Assembly (NCBI RefSeq): GCF_005938225.1 | Contig: NZ_VCPC01000008.1 | Coordinates: 1 to 64,000 of the forward strand | Reading direction: 5' to 3' | Length of the DNA stretch: 64,000 nucleotides | Source of the DNA: Arenibacterium halophilum | GTDB taxonomy: Bacteria; Pseudomonadota; Alphaproteobacteria; Rhodobacterales; Rhodobacteraceae | Part shown: positions 1 through 10,358 of the stretch, piece by piece | How the letters are laid out: every line of letters begins with the position of its first letter | How positions within the stretch are numbered: position 1 is the stretch's first letter | Position numbers and translations under genes: made by a program | The notes under the pieces: generated by a model | The model's database searches: none | Seen by the model: the letters and a program-made list of their open reading frames with translations, nothing else | What the model was told of the DNA's origin: nothing

Positions 1-1207
<1,207 letters not shown>

Positions 1208-1259
1208 GCCAGTATCCTTCCGTGTGTGACCATAAGCTGAATCGCGACCAATTTGTCAA

Positions 1260-1301
1260 ATGATGACGACATGCATCATATGTGTTGACAACTTGTATGA
1301 T
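1260..1301. promoter_or_regulatory. dctP promoter/operator region with two inverted repeats
   Basis: ATCATA and TATGAT form the arms of an inverted repeat spanning 1275-1301, extended inwards by GTTG. A second inverted pair, ATGATG/CATCAT, lies at 1260-1279. A TTGACA hexamer (1285-1290) sits inside the first repeat, so a protein bound here would cover the -35 region; the -10 is weak (near 1308-1313). The right half repeats the box at 459-470. Likely the operator of the divergent GntR regulator. Confidence 0.55.
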
Positions 1302-1359
1302 GATTCTCCATACCACCGGTATCGGCGGACATACCGCCTGACCAAATGGGAGGACGAAA

Positions 1360-2334
1360 ATGACTTTGACCCGGATCGCCATGAGCGGCGCCATTGCGGC
1401 CCTGACCGCTGTTCCCACACTGGCCGAGGGCTGGCGCGGCTGGAATATTCACCCCGAGGATTATCCGAACTCGATCGCACTTGAGAGCTTTGCCAAGGAA
1501 GTGGCAGAAAAGACCGAGGGCCGGATCGAGCCGCAGGTCTACCACAACGCGGTTCTGGGCGATCAGCCCGACGCGATTGAACAGGTCCGCAACGGCGGGC
1601 TGGATTTCGCGAACTTCAACATGGGCCCAATGGGCCAGATCGTGCCCGCGACAAACGTGTTGTCGCTGCCGTTCATCTTCCGCGACGTCGATCAGATGCA
1701 TGTCGTCATGGACGGCGAGATCGGCCAGCGGTTCTCGGACGCGCTGTCCGAAGAGGGGCTTGTCGCCCTGTCGTGGTTCGACAGCGGCTCACGGTCATTC
1801 TACAACACCAAGCAGGCGATCGAGACACCCGACGACGTCAAGGGCATGAAGTTCCGCGTCATGAACAACGACCTTTACGTCCAGATGGTCGACATGCTGG
1901 GCGGCAATGCGACGCCGATGGCCTATGGCGAGGTTTATCAGTCGCTGAAGACCGGTGTGATCGACGGCGCGGAAAACAATTATCCGTCCTACGACAGCTC
2001 GAACCACTTCGAGGTGGCGAAATACTACTCGATCACCAACCACCTCATCATTCCCGAATGCCTGTGCGTGTCCACCGCCGCGTGGGACGGTCTGTCGGAC
2101 GAAGACAAGGCCATCGTGAAAGAAGCCGCTGTAAACGCCGCGAAAGAGCAGCGCGCGCTGTGGGCCGACCGCGAAATGAAAAGCCGCGAAAAGGTCGAAG
2201 CGGCCGGCGCGATGATTAACGAGGTCAAGGATCCGGCGGCGTTCCAGGATGCCATGGGCCCGGTCTACGAAGGCTTCATCAAAGCGAACCCGGATCTGGA
2301 AAGCCTGATCGAGGACATCCAGTCCAGCAACTGA
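1360..2334 (+). CDS. dctP: TRAP transporter substrate-binding protein DctP, probable sugar-acid binding
   Basis: A 324-residue periplasmic solute-binding protein. The N-terminus is a Sec signal peptide (MTLTRIAMSGAIAALTAVPTLAEG, cleavage after about residue 22). The mature part shows DctP-family features: the conserved arginine segment KFRVMNNDLYVQMVDMLGGNATPM, and the GEVYQSLKTGVIDGAENN helix. It would capture a C6 sugar acid and deliver it to the DctQM permease encoded just downstream. A GGGAGG ribosome site lies 7 bases before the ATG. Neighbouring uronate dehydrogenase and KGSADH genes make galacturonate or glucuronate the most likely ligand; this is inferred. Confidence 0.92.
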   Translation: MTLTRIAMSGAIAALTAVPTLAEGWRGWNIHPEDYPNSIALESFAKEVAEKTEGRIEPQVYHNAVLGDQPDAIEQVRNGGLDFANFNMGPMGQIVPATNVLSLPFIFRDVDQMHVVMDGEIGQRFSDALSEEGLVALSWFDSGSRSFYNTKQAIETPDDVKGMKFRVMNNDLYVQMVDMLGGNATPMAYGEVYQSLKTGVIDGAENNYPSYDSSNHFEVAKYYSITNHLIIPECLCVSTAAWDGLSDEDKAIVKEAAVNAAKEQRALWADREMKSREKVEAAGAMINEVKDPAAFQDAMGPVYEGFIKANPDLESLIEDIQSSN

Positions 2335-2348
2335 TCCAAGCCAAGATG

Positions 2349-2373
2349 CCCCGGCCTGCTAGCATGGCCGGGG
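2349..2373 (+). promoter_or_regulatory. intercistronic stem-loop between dctP and dctQ
   Basis: CCCCGGCC (2349-2356) and GGCCGGGG (2366-2373) form a perfect 8-bp GC stem with a 9-base loop, 15 bases after the dctP stop. There is no U-tract, so it looks like an mRNA-stabilising or partial attenuation hairpin. Such an element would give more binding protein than permease, as is usual in TRAP operons. Confidence 0.6.
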
Positions 2374-2394
2374 TATCGTTGTTCGGAGACCCGG

Positions 2395-2910
2395 ATGATT
2401 TCTGAAACATCTTCTGCGCCTCGCGGCCCGCTCTTCCGGGTTCTCGACCTGACGGCCCGGATCTGCATCACCATCGCAGGCATTCAGCTGGTCACGCTGA
2501 TCGCCATTTTCGGCTGGCTTGTCTTCGGGCGCTACATGCTGAACGACACCCCGACATGGGTGGAGCAGGCCTCGCTTCTGCTGGTTGTCTGGATCACCTT
2601 TCTGGGCGGAGCCGCCGGTGTCTGGAACCGGGCGCATCTGTCGATCGACTTTGTCCGCGAGATGATGCCGCCGATATTCCGCATCCCGCTGCGTTGGCTG
2701 GCCGTCATCGGCGTGCTGATCTTTGCCTCTTATCTGGCTTGGTACGGGGTTGAGCTGGCGGAAAAGACCTGGCGCCGCCGCATTCCAATGCTTGCGATTG
2801 CCGAGGGCTGGCGGGCCGTTCCGATGGCGATCTGCGGTGTTCTGAGTGTGTTTTATTCCCTTTATCAACTCGCCATGCTGCTGCGTGGTCAAGACCCGAC
2901 GGAGCACTGA
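2395..2910 (+). CDS. dctQ: TRAP transporter small permease DctQ
   Basis: A 171-residue membrane protein with four predicted helices (about residues 18-45, 56-75, 95-117 and 135-158). It contains the DctQ signature GRYMLNDTPTWVEQASLLLVVWITFLGGA, where the small subunit contacts the large permease. It acts with DctM in a sodium-dependent secondary importer fed by DctP. The stop codon is followed immediately by the dctM start, showing translational coupling. Confidence 0.92.
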   Translation: MISETSSAPRGPLFRVLDLTARICITIAGIQLVTLIAIFGWLVFGRYMLNDTPTWVEQASLLLVVWITFLGGAAGVWNRAHLSIDFVREMMPPIFRIPLRWLAVIGVLIFASYLAWYGVELAEKTWRRRIPMLAIAEGWRAVPMAICGVLSVFYSLYQLAMLLRGQDPTEH

Positions 2911-4188
2911 ATGGGCCTGTCCATCCTTTTCGGCATCTTTGCCCTTGGCCTTATTTCGGGCATGCCCGTCGCCTTCGCGCTTGGCCTCGCCACCGTCGGC
3001 GGGTTTCTCTACGAAGGCCTGCCGCTGTTCATCGGCTTTCAGCGGATCATGTCGGGGATTTCCGTCTTTTCCCTTCTGGCCATCCCGTTCTTTATCTTCG
3101 CCGGAGAGCTGATGATGCAGGGCGGTATCGCGGGCCGGCTGGTACGGCTTGCGGCCTCGGCCGTGGGGAAATCGCGCGGGGGGCTAGGGGTCGTGAACGT
3201 TGCGTCCTCGATGCTGTTTGGCGGGATTTCAGGTTCGGCCGTGGCCGATACCTCGGCGCTTGGGTCTATTCTCATGCCGGTCATGAAGGAAAAGGGCTAT
3301 GACGCCGACTATGCGGTGAACGTGACGGTAACCTCCTCGGTCGCGGGGGTGGTTATTCCCCCGTCGCACAACATGATCCTTTATGCGGTGGCGGCCGGCG
3401 GTGTCTCGGTGTCGCAGCTGTTTTTGGCGGGCATCGTGCCAGGTATCCTGATGTGCCTGTGTCTTGGGATCGTCGCCTGGTACATCGCCGTGCGCCGCGG
3501 CTATCCCTCCGAAGAGTTTCCTGGCTGGCACGCCCTGCTCATAAGCTTTGCCGCCGCAATCCCTGGCCTGATGACAGCCGTCATCATCGTCGGCGGCGTG
3601 CTGTCCGGTGTCATGACCGTGACGGAATCCGGGGCCTTCGGCGCGATTTGGGCGATTTTGGTGACAACTCTTGTCTATCGAGAACTGACGTGGCCGGGGT
3701 TCAAGTTGGCGGTCCGGTCGGCGGTCCGCACAACGGCGCTGGTCATGATCCTTGTGGCTACGGCATCGTCCTTTGCCTATCTGCTGGCGCTGTACCGGGT
3801 GCCGGACAATCTGGCGTCCTTTGTCACCTCGATCTCGTCTAACCCGATCGTGATCCTGCTTCTGCTGAACCTGACGCTTCTGGTGCTTGGGATGGTGATG
3901 GACATGGCGGCGCTGATCCTGATCTGCACGCCGATCTTCCTGCCCGTGGTCGTTGGCCTTGGGATGGACCCGGCCCAGTTCGGTGTCATCATGATGATGA
4001 ACCTTGGTCTTGGCCTGTGCACACCTCCGGTCGGCGCATGCCTGTTTGTCGGCTGTGTCGTAGGCGGGATCCGAATAGATCAGGCGGTGCGCACGATCTG
4101 GCCGTTTTACTGCGCAATTCTCGTCGCGCTGATGCTGGTAACTTATGTGCCCGCTTTCTCGATGACCCTTCCCAACCTATTGAAATAA
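2911..4188 (+). CDS. dctM: TRAP transporter large permease DctM
   Basis: A 425-residue integral membrane protein of the DctM/IT superfamily with about 12 hydrophobic segments. Typical motifs include SSMLFGGISGSAVADTSALG (residues 91-110), SVAGVVIPPSHNMI (around 147-160) and the C-terminal MNLGLGLCTPPVGACLF. This subunit forms the ion-coupled translocation path. It starts directly at the dctQ stop and is followed after 12 bases by the udh start, so importer and first catabolic enzyme are one operon. Length is normal for the family. Confidence 0.93.
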   Translation: MGLSILFGIFALGLISGMPVAFALGLATVGGFLYEGLPLFIGFQRIMSGISVFSLLAIPFFIFAGELMMQGGIAGRLVRLAASAVGKSRGGLGVVNVASSMLFGGISGSAVADTSALGSILMPVMKEKGYDADYAVNVTVTSSVAGVVIPPSHNMILYAVAAGGVSVSQLFLAGIVPGILMCLCLGIVAWYIAVRRGYPSEEFPGWHALLISFAAAIPGLMTAVIIVGGVLSGVMTVTESGAFGAIWAILVTTLVYRELTWPGFKLAVRSAVRTTALVMILVATASSFAYLLALYRVPDNLASFVTSISSNPIVILLLLNLTLLVLGMVMDMAALILICTPIFLPVVVGLGMDPAQFGVIMMMNLGLGLCTPPVGACLFVGCVVGGIRIDQAVRTIWPFYCAILVALMLVTYVPAFSMTLPNLLK

Positions 4189-4200
4189 GGAGCTGACGGT

Positions 4201-4995
4201 TTGAAACGACTGCTCATCACCGGCGCCGCCGGGAACCTTGGCCAATTGGCCCGTGCCCGTCTGGGCCATCTGACCGACGTGCTGCGCCTTTCGGACATTG
4301 CCGATCTTGGCCCCGCTGGCCCGAACGAGGAAATCGTGACCTGCGATCTGGGGGACGAGGCGGCGGTGCATGAGCTGGTTCGCGACTGCGACGGCATCCT
4401 GCATCTGGGCGGAGTGTCCGTCGAACGGCCTTGGGATCAGATCCAGCGTGGCAACATCACCGGGGTCTATAACCTATACGAGGCTGCGCGCGCCCACGGG
4501 ATGCCGCGGATCTTCTTTGCCTCGTCCAACCACGCCATCGGCTATTATCGACAGGACGAAGTCATCGACACCACCGCTCCGCAAAAACCGGACGGTCTTT
4601 ATGGAGTGTCCAAGTGTTTCGGCGAAGCCATGGCATCGCTTTATCATTCCAAGTTCGGGCAAGAGACGGCGTTGATCCGTATCGGATCCTGCTTTGAAAA
4701 ACCGCGCGACCGGCGGATGCTGGCCACCTGGATGTCGCCGGATGATTTTGTCAGCCTTGTCGAATGCGTCTTCCGGGTGCCGATGCTGGGCTGTCCGATC
4801 ATCTGGGGCGTGTCCGACAATGACGAAGGTTGGTGGAACCAAGAAACCGCAAAGCTGATCGGCTGGCGGCCCAAGGACAATTCCGAGGTCTACCGGCAAG
4901 AGATCGAGGCCGCCGCCCCATGCCCGCCAAAGCATGCACCCGAAAGCGTCTATCAGGGCGGCAAGTTCACCAGCGAACCGATCTACAAGGACTGA
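4201..4995 (+). CDS. udh: uronate (hexuronate) dehydrogenase, NAD-dependent
   Basis: A 264-residue short-chain/extended SDR protein. The Rossmann fold begins at residue 2 with GAAGNLGQLARARL, and the catalytic YxxxK pair is Tyr134/Lys138 in GLYGVSKCFGEA, preceded by the SSNHAIGYY serine region. Length and active-site spacing match bacterial uronate dehydrogenases, which oxidise D-galacturonate or D-glucuronate to aldarolactones. I chose the TTG start at 4201 because AGGAG lies 7 bases upstream and the Rossmann strand starts at once. It lies between the TRAP importer and KGSADH, as expected for the oxidative uronate route. The middle enzymes (lactonase, aldarate dehydratase) are probably just outside the window. 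Confidence 0.9.
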   Translation: MKRLLITGAAGNLGQLARARLGHLTDVLRLSDIADLGPAGPNEEIVTCDLGDEAAVHELVRDCDGILHLGGVSVERPWDQIQRGNITGVYNLYEAARAHGMPRIFFASSNHAIGYYRQDEVIDTTAPQKPDGLYGVSKCFGEAMASLYHSKFGQETALIRIGSCFEKPRDRRMLATWMSPDDFVSLVECVFRVPMLGCPIIWGVSDNDEGWWNQETAKLIGWRPKDNSEVYRQEIEAAAPCPPKHAPESVYQGGKFTSEPIYKD

Positions 4996-4998
4996 CCG

Positions 4999-6513
4999 AT
5001 GACCTTCACACCCCATGGCAAACACCTGATCGCGGGGGACTGGGTGTCCGGTGCCGACACGTTCGCGTCCTCTCGGGTCACCGGCGATGGCCATGCCGTA
5101 TCGCGCGGCACCCCGGCCGAAGTGGACCGCGCCGTTCAGGCGGCCGAGGACGCCTTCTGGACCTACGGCTATTCCTCCCGTGATACCCGTGCCGCATTCC
5201 TGGATGCCATCGCCGACGAGATCGAGGCGCGCGGCCCGGACATCACCGCCATCGGGACGGCCGAAACTGGCCTGCCCGTGGCCCGACTGGAAGGCGAGCG
5301 TGGGCGCACCACCGGTCAGCTTCGTCTATTCGCGTCGCATATTCGCGACGGTGCCTATCTGGATGTCCGGCACGACCCCGCGTTGCCGGATCGTCAGCCT
5401 TTGCCGCGCCCGGACCTGAAGATGGTGCAGCGTCCCATTGGCCCCGTGGCGGTCTTTGGCGCGTCGAACTTCCCGCTCGCCTTTTCGACCGCCGGGGGTG
5501 ATACGGCCGCCGCGCTGGCGGCCGGGTGCCCGGTGGTGGTCAAGGGTCACCCGGCCCATCCCGGAACCGGCGAAATCGTCGCGCAGGCGATCCAAGGCGC
5601 GATCCGGCGGTGCGATCTGCATCCCGGTGTCTTTGCGCTGATCCAGGGCGATCAGGTCGACTATGCCCAGGCTTTGGTGCAGCACCCGCTGATCCGTGCG
5701 GTCGGGTTCACCGGTTCGCTTGGGGCAGGGCGCGCGCTGTTCGATCTGTGTGCTGCCCGGCCCGAACCCATCCCGTTCTTTGGTGAACTGGGCTCGGTCA
5801 ATCCGATGTTCATCCTGCCGCAGGCCGCCGCTGCCCGTGCCGTGGCAATCGGCGAAGGCTGGGCCGGGTCGCTCACCATGGGGGCGGGGCAATTCTGTAC
5901 CAATCCCGGTATCGCAGTTGTTGCTTCGGGCCCCGATGGTGATGCGCTGGTCGCGGCGGCTGCCGAGTCCCTCAAGGGGACAGCCGCGCAGTGCATGTTG
6001 ACCGACGGCATTGTGGAAGCGTATCGGAACGGCAAGACCCGCATGGACGGACGCAATGCCGTCCGCCCTGTCCTGACCACCGACAGCCAAGGTCGCAATG
6101 CGATGCCGAACCTGTACGAGACGGATGCCGCAACCTATCTGCAGGATCACGGTCTGGGAGAGGAGGTCTTTGGCCCCCTCGGGCTGGTCGTCCGCGTCGA
6201 CGGACCCGATCAGATGTCGGCCCTTGCCCGCGGGTTTGAAGGGCAGCTTACCGCGACGCTGCATATGGACGACGGCGATACTGACGCTGCGCGCCAGTTG
6301 CTTCCGATCCTCGAGCGCAAAGCGGGGCGGATTCTTGTCAACGGCTTTCCGACCGGTGTTGAAGTGGCGGATGCGATGGTGCATGGCGGGCCGTATCCGG
6401 CCTCGACAAACTTTGGCGCCACATCGGTCGGCACTTTGTCGATCCGTCGGTTCCTGCGGCCTGTCTGTTATCAGAACCTTCCCGGTGCCATCGGGCCCCA
6501 GTATCTCAACTAA
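4999..6513 (+). CDS. alpha-ketoglutarate semialdehyde (2,5-dioxovalerate) dehydrogenase
   Basis: A 504-residue aldehyde dehydrogenase. The cofactor-binding region holds GPVAVFGASNFPLAFSTAGG and VVKGHPAHPGTG, the general base is in PFFGELGSVNP, and the catalytic cysteine is Cys300 in GAGQFCTNPG. These variants are typical of the KGSADH branch used for sugar-acid degradation. It oxidises 2,5-dioxopentanoate made by KdgD to 2-oxoglutarate, which enters the TCA cycle. It starts 3 bases after the udh stop and is the last gene of the operon; IS30 debris follows within 50 bp. Confidence 0.9.
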   Translation: MTFTPHGKHLIAGDWVSGADTFASSRVTGDGHAVSRGTPAEVDRAVQAAEDAFWTYGYSSRDTRAAFLDAIADEIEARGPDITAIGTAETGLPVARLEGERGRTTGQLRLFASHIRDGAYLDVRHDPALPDRQPLPRPDLKMVQRPIGPVAVFGASNFPLAFSTAGGDTAAALAAGCPVVVKGHPAHPGTGEIVAQAIQGAIRRCDLHPGVFALIQGDQVDYAQALVQHPLIRAVGFTGSLGAGRALFDLCAARPEPIPFFGELGSVNPMFILPQAAAARAVAIGEGWAGSLTMGAGQFCTNPGIAVVASGPDGDALVAAAAESLKGTAAQCMLTDGIVEAYRNGKTRMDGRNAVRPVLTTDSQGRNAMPNLYETDAATYLQDHGLGEEVFGPLGLVVRVDGPDQMSALARGFEGQLTATLHMDDGDTDAARQLLPILERKAGRILVNGFPTGVEVADAMVHGGPYPASTNFGATSVGTLSIRRFLRPVCYQNLPGAIGPQYLN

Positions 6514-6562
6514 GCATAGTCTTTGAGGACTCACGCTGAAGCGCAATTTCTGATATAGTTTT

Positions 6563-7080
6563 CTATTCCAATCGGTTCTGGATTTCCATCAGCTTGGTTT
6601 CAAAGATCTCAGCTGGTGTCTTCCATCCAAGGCACTTGCGGGGCGTGGAATTGAGGCCCTGACAAATCGACCTCAAAGATCGATTTGCCTGCGCCATCGG
6701 ATCGGTTGGGCGGGGCAGATACTTTCGCAGCCTGTTGTTCGTGTTTTCTACGGTACCTTTCTGGTACGGCGCTTATGGATCACAGAACCACGCATCTGCG
6801 CCAATCCCTGCCTTGAGATGCTTCCAGGCCGAAAACTCTGCCCCTCGATCAAAGGTGATCGACTGGCGCGCGTCGGCCGGCAGGGGAGCGAGCTCTTGGA
6901 TCAGCACTTCCATGATCGGCTTGGACTGACGATCCTCATTGCGCATGACTACCGCAAATCTGCTCACGCGTTCGACGAGCGATGTCACATTCACCTTCCC
7001 GTGGTACTTACGAAACATCATCAGATCGCACTCCCAATGGCCGAACTCGGCGCGTTCCGCGATCTGTGAGCGATACCTGA
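6563..7080 (-). pseudogene. IS30-family transposase fragment with in-frame stop
   Basis: Read on the minus strand from about 7080 to the TAG at 6563, the frame gives EFGHWECDLMMF..., ITFDRGAEF, AWFCDP, KGTVENTNNRLRKYLPR and TPRKCLGWKTPAE, the catalytic core and C-terminus of IS30-type DDE transposases. A TAA at 6773-6775 interrupts the frame just after WFCDP, and the N-terminal HTH region is missing. Non-functional. It abuts a second, different IS30 remnant at 7091. Confidence 0.85.
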
Positions 7081-7090
7081 AACGCGACTC

Positions 7091-7389
7091 CTATTGCCTG
7101 CGGGGGTAGGGGCGGCGACCGATCTCCTCCATCATTTTGTCGCGGAAGACCTCGGCCAGGGTCTTCCAGCCGAGGCATTTCCGGGGCGTGTTGTTGAGCT
7201 GGTCGCAGAGCTTCTTCAGCTCGTGGTCCGTCATCTTGTTGATGTCGCGCTTGCGCGGCAGCCACCGGCGGACGCGCCGGTTGGTGTTTTCCGCTGTGCC
7301 TTTCTGCCAGGGTGAAGAGGGGTCACAGAACCAGGCTTGCGTCCCGATCTCGGCCTGAAGGTGCGGCCAGCTGACGAACTCGGTGCCGG
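7091..7389 (-). pseudogene. second IS30-family transposase C-terminal fragment
   Basis: The minus-strand frame from about 7389 to the TAG at 7091 reads GTEFVSWPHLQAEIGTQAWF, then KGTAENTNRRVRRWLPRKRD and NTPRKCLGWKTLAEVF, an IS30 transposase C-terminus clearly different in sequence from the neighbouring copy. Everything upstream of the second catalytic aspartate is lost. The two fragments in the same orientation indicate successive IS30 insertions followed by deletion. Confidence 0.82.
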
Positions 7390-7497
7390 AAGCTATCGCT
7401 CGGCGTCACTCTCGTCTTTCGCGAGGCGGTTTATGATCGCAGTCGCATCCTAGGGTCGGCTCGCGCTGCGAAAGCATAGGCCATCTCTGCAAGCCAC

Positions 7498-8838
7498 CTA
7501 TCCAAGATAAACCTTGCTCGGAGCGTACCCCACCCGGGGCTTGGATCGTGTTGCCAGGAAAAAGCCCAGGGTCAGGGGGCCGACCCGGCCCAAAAACATT
7601 ACGGCGATGATTACCGCGCGACCGAAGCCGTCCAGATCTCCGGTGGTCCCACGTGACAATCCGACGGTACCGAAGGCCGAGGTGACCTCGAAAGCAAAAT
7701 CGAGGAAATCCCCGTCGTGAGACAGGGTCACGAGGAAGATCGCGACCAGAACCGTCATCAGGCTGACCATAGTCAGCGCCAGAACCTTCATGACCTCTTC
7801 GGCGCCGATACTCCGCCCGAAAACATGCAGCTGCTGACTGCGACGGAAGAAGGCGACTGTCGCAAGCAACAGAACGATGAAGGTGGTCACCTTGATGCCG
7901 CCGGCCGTCGAAGTGCTGCCTCCGCCGATCACCATGAGGGACATGAACATCAATGAGGTGTTGTCATGGATGCTGCCAATATCGACGGTGTTGAAGCCTG
8001 CGGTACGGGTCGTCACGCCCTGGAACCAGCTCGCCCACAGCCTGTCACCGGTACTGGCAAGCCCCCCGAGCGTGGCCGGGTTAGACCATTCCAGCACAGC
8101 GAAGGTCAGCACCGACCAGACGATCAGGGCCAGCGTGCCGACCAACATGAGCTTTGTGTGCAGCGAGAAGGCCCGCCAACTGCGCTTGCCATAAGCCTCG
8201 GTCACCACGATGAACCCCAGGCCGCCGAAGATGAACAGTGCCGGGATCGTCAGGTTGACGATGGGGTTGCCCACATAGCGAGACAAACTGTCCGGGAAGA
8301 GCGCGAAGCCCGCATTGTTGAATGCCGAGACCGTGTGAAAAAGCGCCTGCCACAGACCCTCGCCCCAGCCAAATTCCGGCACGAAGACACCGGACAGCAG
8401 CGCGACGCCCAACAGTTCGCAGGCCAGAACGGTTTTTAGGATCCCACGAACCAGGACCAGCAAGTCGCTGATCGAGGTCTGGTTCAAGTCCTCGCGCAGA
8501 AAGATGCGCTGCGATATCGTGACCGGAAGTCCCAGCATCGACAACAACAGCACGGCAAAGGTCATCAAGCCCAGCCCGCCCAGCTGGATCAGCACCATGA
8601 TGACCCCCTGCCCGAAATGGGTGAACTGGCTGCCGGTGTCTGAAATCACGAGCCCGGTTACAGTCACGGCGGATGCCGCGGTGAACATCGCATCCGACCA
8701 GGTGATTGGCATCGCCGTCGCTGCCGGCAGCATCAGCAGAATGCCACCCAGGATGATCAACACTGCATAAAGACCAGCGAGGATCGCAGGTGGTGGCAGT
8801 CGCATGCGCCATACCCCCTTGGACCATGCGGGCCGCAT
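7498..8838 (-). CDS. ktrB: potassium uptake membrane subunit, TrkH/KtrB family
   Basis: A 446-residue membrane protein with the four M1-P-M2 repeats of the TrkH/KtrB/HKT family. The four filter loops are recognisable: AVTVTGLVIS, FNNAGFALF, TTRTAGFNTVD and FGTVGLSRG, each with the conserved glycine. Its compact length fits KtrB rather than the longer TrkH. It should form a K+ (Na+-stimulated) channel-like importer gated by the cytosolic RCK ring of KtrA. The ktrA gene lies 6 bases upstream in the same operon. Relevant to turgor control in salt or osmotic stress. Confidence 0.9.
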   Translation of the reverse strand: MRPAWSKGVWRMRLPPPAILAGLYAVLIILGGILLMLPAATAMPITWSDAMFTAASAVTVTGLVISDTGSQFTHFGQGVIMVLIQLGGLGLMTFAVLLLSMLGLPVTISQRIFLREDLNQTSISDLLVLVRGILKTVLACELLGVALLSGVFVPEFGWGEGLWQALFHTVSAFNNAGFALFPDSLSRYVGNPIVNLTIPALFIFGGLGFIVVTEAYGKRSWRAFSLHTKLMLVGTLALIVWSVLTFAVLEWSNPATLGGLASTGDRLWASWFQGVTTRTAGFNTVDIGSIHDNTSLMFMSLMVIGGGSTSTAGGIKVTTFIVLLLATVAFFRRSQQLHVFGRSIGAEEVMKVLALTMVSLMTVLVAIFLVTLSHDGDFLDFAFEVTSAFGTVGLSRGTTGDLDGFGRAVIIAVMFLGRVGPLTLGFFLATRSKPRVGYAPSKVYLG

Positions 8839-8844
8839 CAGCGA

Positions 8845-9510
8845 TCAGAGCCCGTCCGCGAAGCGACGCAGGTTTTCCCTGCGTCCGAGAAGCAGCAACT
8901 TGTCGTCGGCCCTGAGTTCGGTTGCACCGGCCTGACACTCCACAAAATCGCTGCCACGCATAAGCCCTAGGGCCCGGAGATCGAACGTTTCGGACAGGCC
9001 AATCTTGTCCATGGGGGTCCCGTCGAGACTTTCCGGTACGCGAAAGTCCACCACGTGGAAGCCGTTGCCAAGGCTCACGTAATCGCGGACCAGCGGGTTG
9101 TGTAGCATCTGGGCGATATGGCGCCCGATCTCCTGCTCTGGCAGGATCACGCGGTCGGCCCCAAGCTTGGATAAAATCCGATGGTGGGTGCGGTTCATCG
9201 CCTTCACCCAGACGGTGGGCACGCCAAGCATCTTGACGTTCATGGTACACAGAATGTTGGCGTCAAGTTCTTCGCCGATGGCAACGACCGCCACATCGTA
9301 GCTGCCGGCTCCGACCTCGCGCAGAGCCTGCTCATCGCGACCATCGGCGATTACCGCTTCGGCGATCGTGTCTGCGACGTTCGAGACGTTACGTTCCTGC
9401 AGGTCGACCCCAAGCACGTGATTACCAAACCGGGCCAATTCAGACGCAACGGTTGTGCCGAAGGTGCCAAGGCCGATCACGGCGAAACTGCGAGACTTCG
9501 ATTTGGGCAT
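8845..9510 (-). CDS. ktrA: potassium uptake regulatory subunit, KtrA/TrkA (RCK) family
   Basis: A 221-residue cytosolic protein with one RCK_N domain (Rossmann GLGTFGTTVASEL at residues 13-25, acidic strand end GVDLQ) and one RCK_C domain (about 140-221). Single-RCK length distinguishes KtrA from the double-length TrkA. The octameric ring binds ATP/ADP or NAD(H) and gates KtrB. First gene of a two-gene minus-strand operon; GGAGG lies 6 bases before the ATG. The 230 bp upstream to the MFS remnant hold no gene. Confidence 0.9.
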   Translation of the reverse strand: MPKSKSRSFAVIGLGTFGTTVASELARFGNHVLGVDLQERNVSNVADTIAEAVIADGRDEQALREVGAGSYDVAVVAIGEELDANILCTMNVKMLGVPTVWVKAMNRTHHRILSKLGADRVILPEQEIGRHIAQMLHNPLVRDYVSLGNGFHVVDFRVPESLDGTPMDKIGLSETFDLRALGLMRGSDFVECQAGATELRADDKLLLLGRRENLRRFADGL

Positions 9511-9755
9511 GGTTGCCTCCTTGAAGACCGCAAGAGGTAGGCCCGGGCACCCGTGCTGTCAATCGGCAGACCAGCCGCAACCAGCTATTCGAAATCGGTA
9601 CCATATTTAAGGCGTCCGCAGGTAGCGGCCGTTGGCTGCCGCTGCTGGAACAGTCCTTCGATGCAGTCCTGATTCCGCGAGACTCTCAAACATGGCATCA
9701 TGAAGCATCGTCAAGCTGGTCAAGGTCAGCAATTGGGCCGGTCGATAAGCCGAGG

Positions 9756-10130
9756 GCGTCGCCGCGCGTACAAGATCAGGCCGCCGTTCTGCTGGCCTTC
9801 TGGCTTGAAGTGGACAATGCCATCGTCGCCGCCGCGTCCGTGTTCCTGATGGCAGCTTTCGGCTTTGCGACAGTATCGCCCATCCAGAAGCTCGTCATGG
9901 ACCGCGCCAGCAGTGCTGGTGCGCCGACGATGGCTGCGTCCGTCAATATCGGCATGTTCAACCTTGGCAATGCCATCGGTGCTTGGGTGGGTGGGGCCAC
10001 CATCGCGGCTGGGCTTGGCCTTGCCTCTCCGAACTGGGCGGGGGCGCTACTCTCGCTAATCGCTCTTGCGCTTGCGGTGATTTCCTGGGCGACCAACGCG
10101 CGAGGCTACAGGGCGGCTGTCGCCGATTAA
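9756..10130 (+). pseudogene. C-terminal fragment of an MFS (AraJ-like) efflux transporter
   Basis: The plus-strand frame gives a hydrophobic stretch with FLMAAFGFATVSPIQKLVMDRA and NIGMFNLGNAIGAWVGG, diagnostic for the second half of DHA1-family (AraJ/sugar efflux) MFS proteins. Only about 120 residues, three to four membrane helices, remain; the N-terminal two thirds and any start site are missing. The left break lies near 9756 and IS1182-type sequence follows on the right. A relic, not a small gene. Confidence 0.75.
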
Positions 10131-10358
10131 GCCGAAAGCCAAATCAAGCAACCTATCGCCGCCCTCCCTGAAACTAGATGGCGGCCGCGCTATTGGAGGT
10201 CGTGTAGGGGTCGAACCGGTCATGAAGCGTTGAGGCAAGTCACCTGACCAACCTGCGGAGCAACACGCCACTACCGGCCTATTCCGTTGAAAAACTCGGC
10301 TTGCTTGAAGGGCTGACCGCTGATTCAATTCAGCTGCGGCAGCTTGAGGTGAACGGCG

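Noticed and set aside
5326-6546. 406-codon minus-strand open frame opposite the KGSADH gene
   Set aside because: The plus frame has a complete aldehyde dehydrogenase with its catalytic residues; the antisense frame is compositional.
8081-9250. 389-codon minus-strand open frame across ktrA and ktrB
   Set aside because: It is out of frame with both well-supported genes and shows no domain; a GC-rich shadow.
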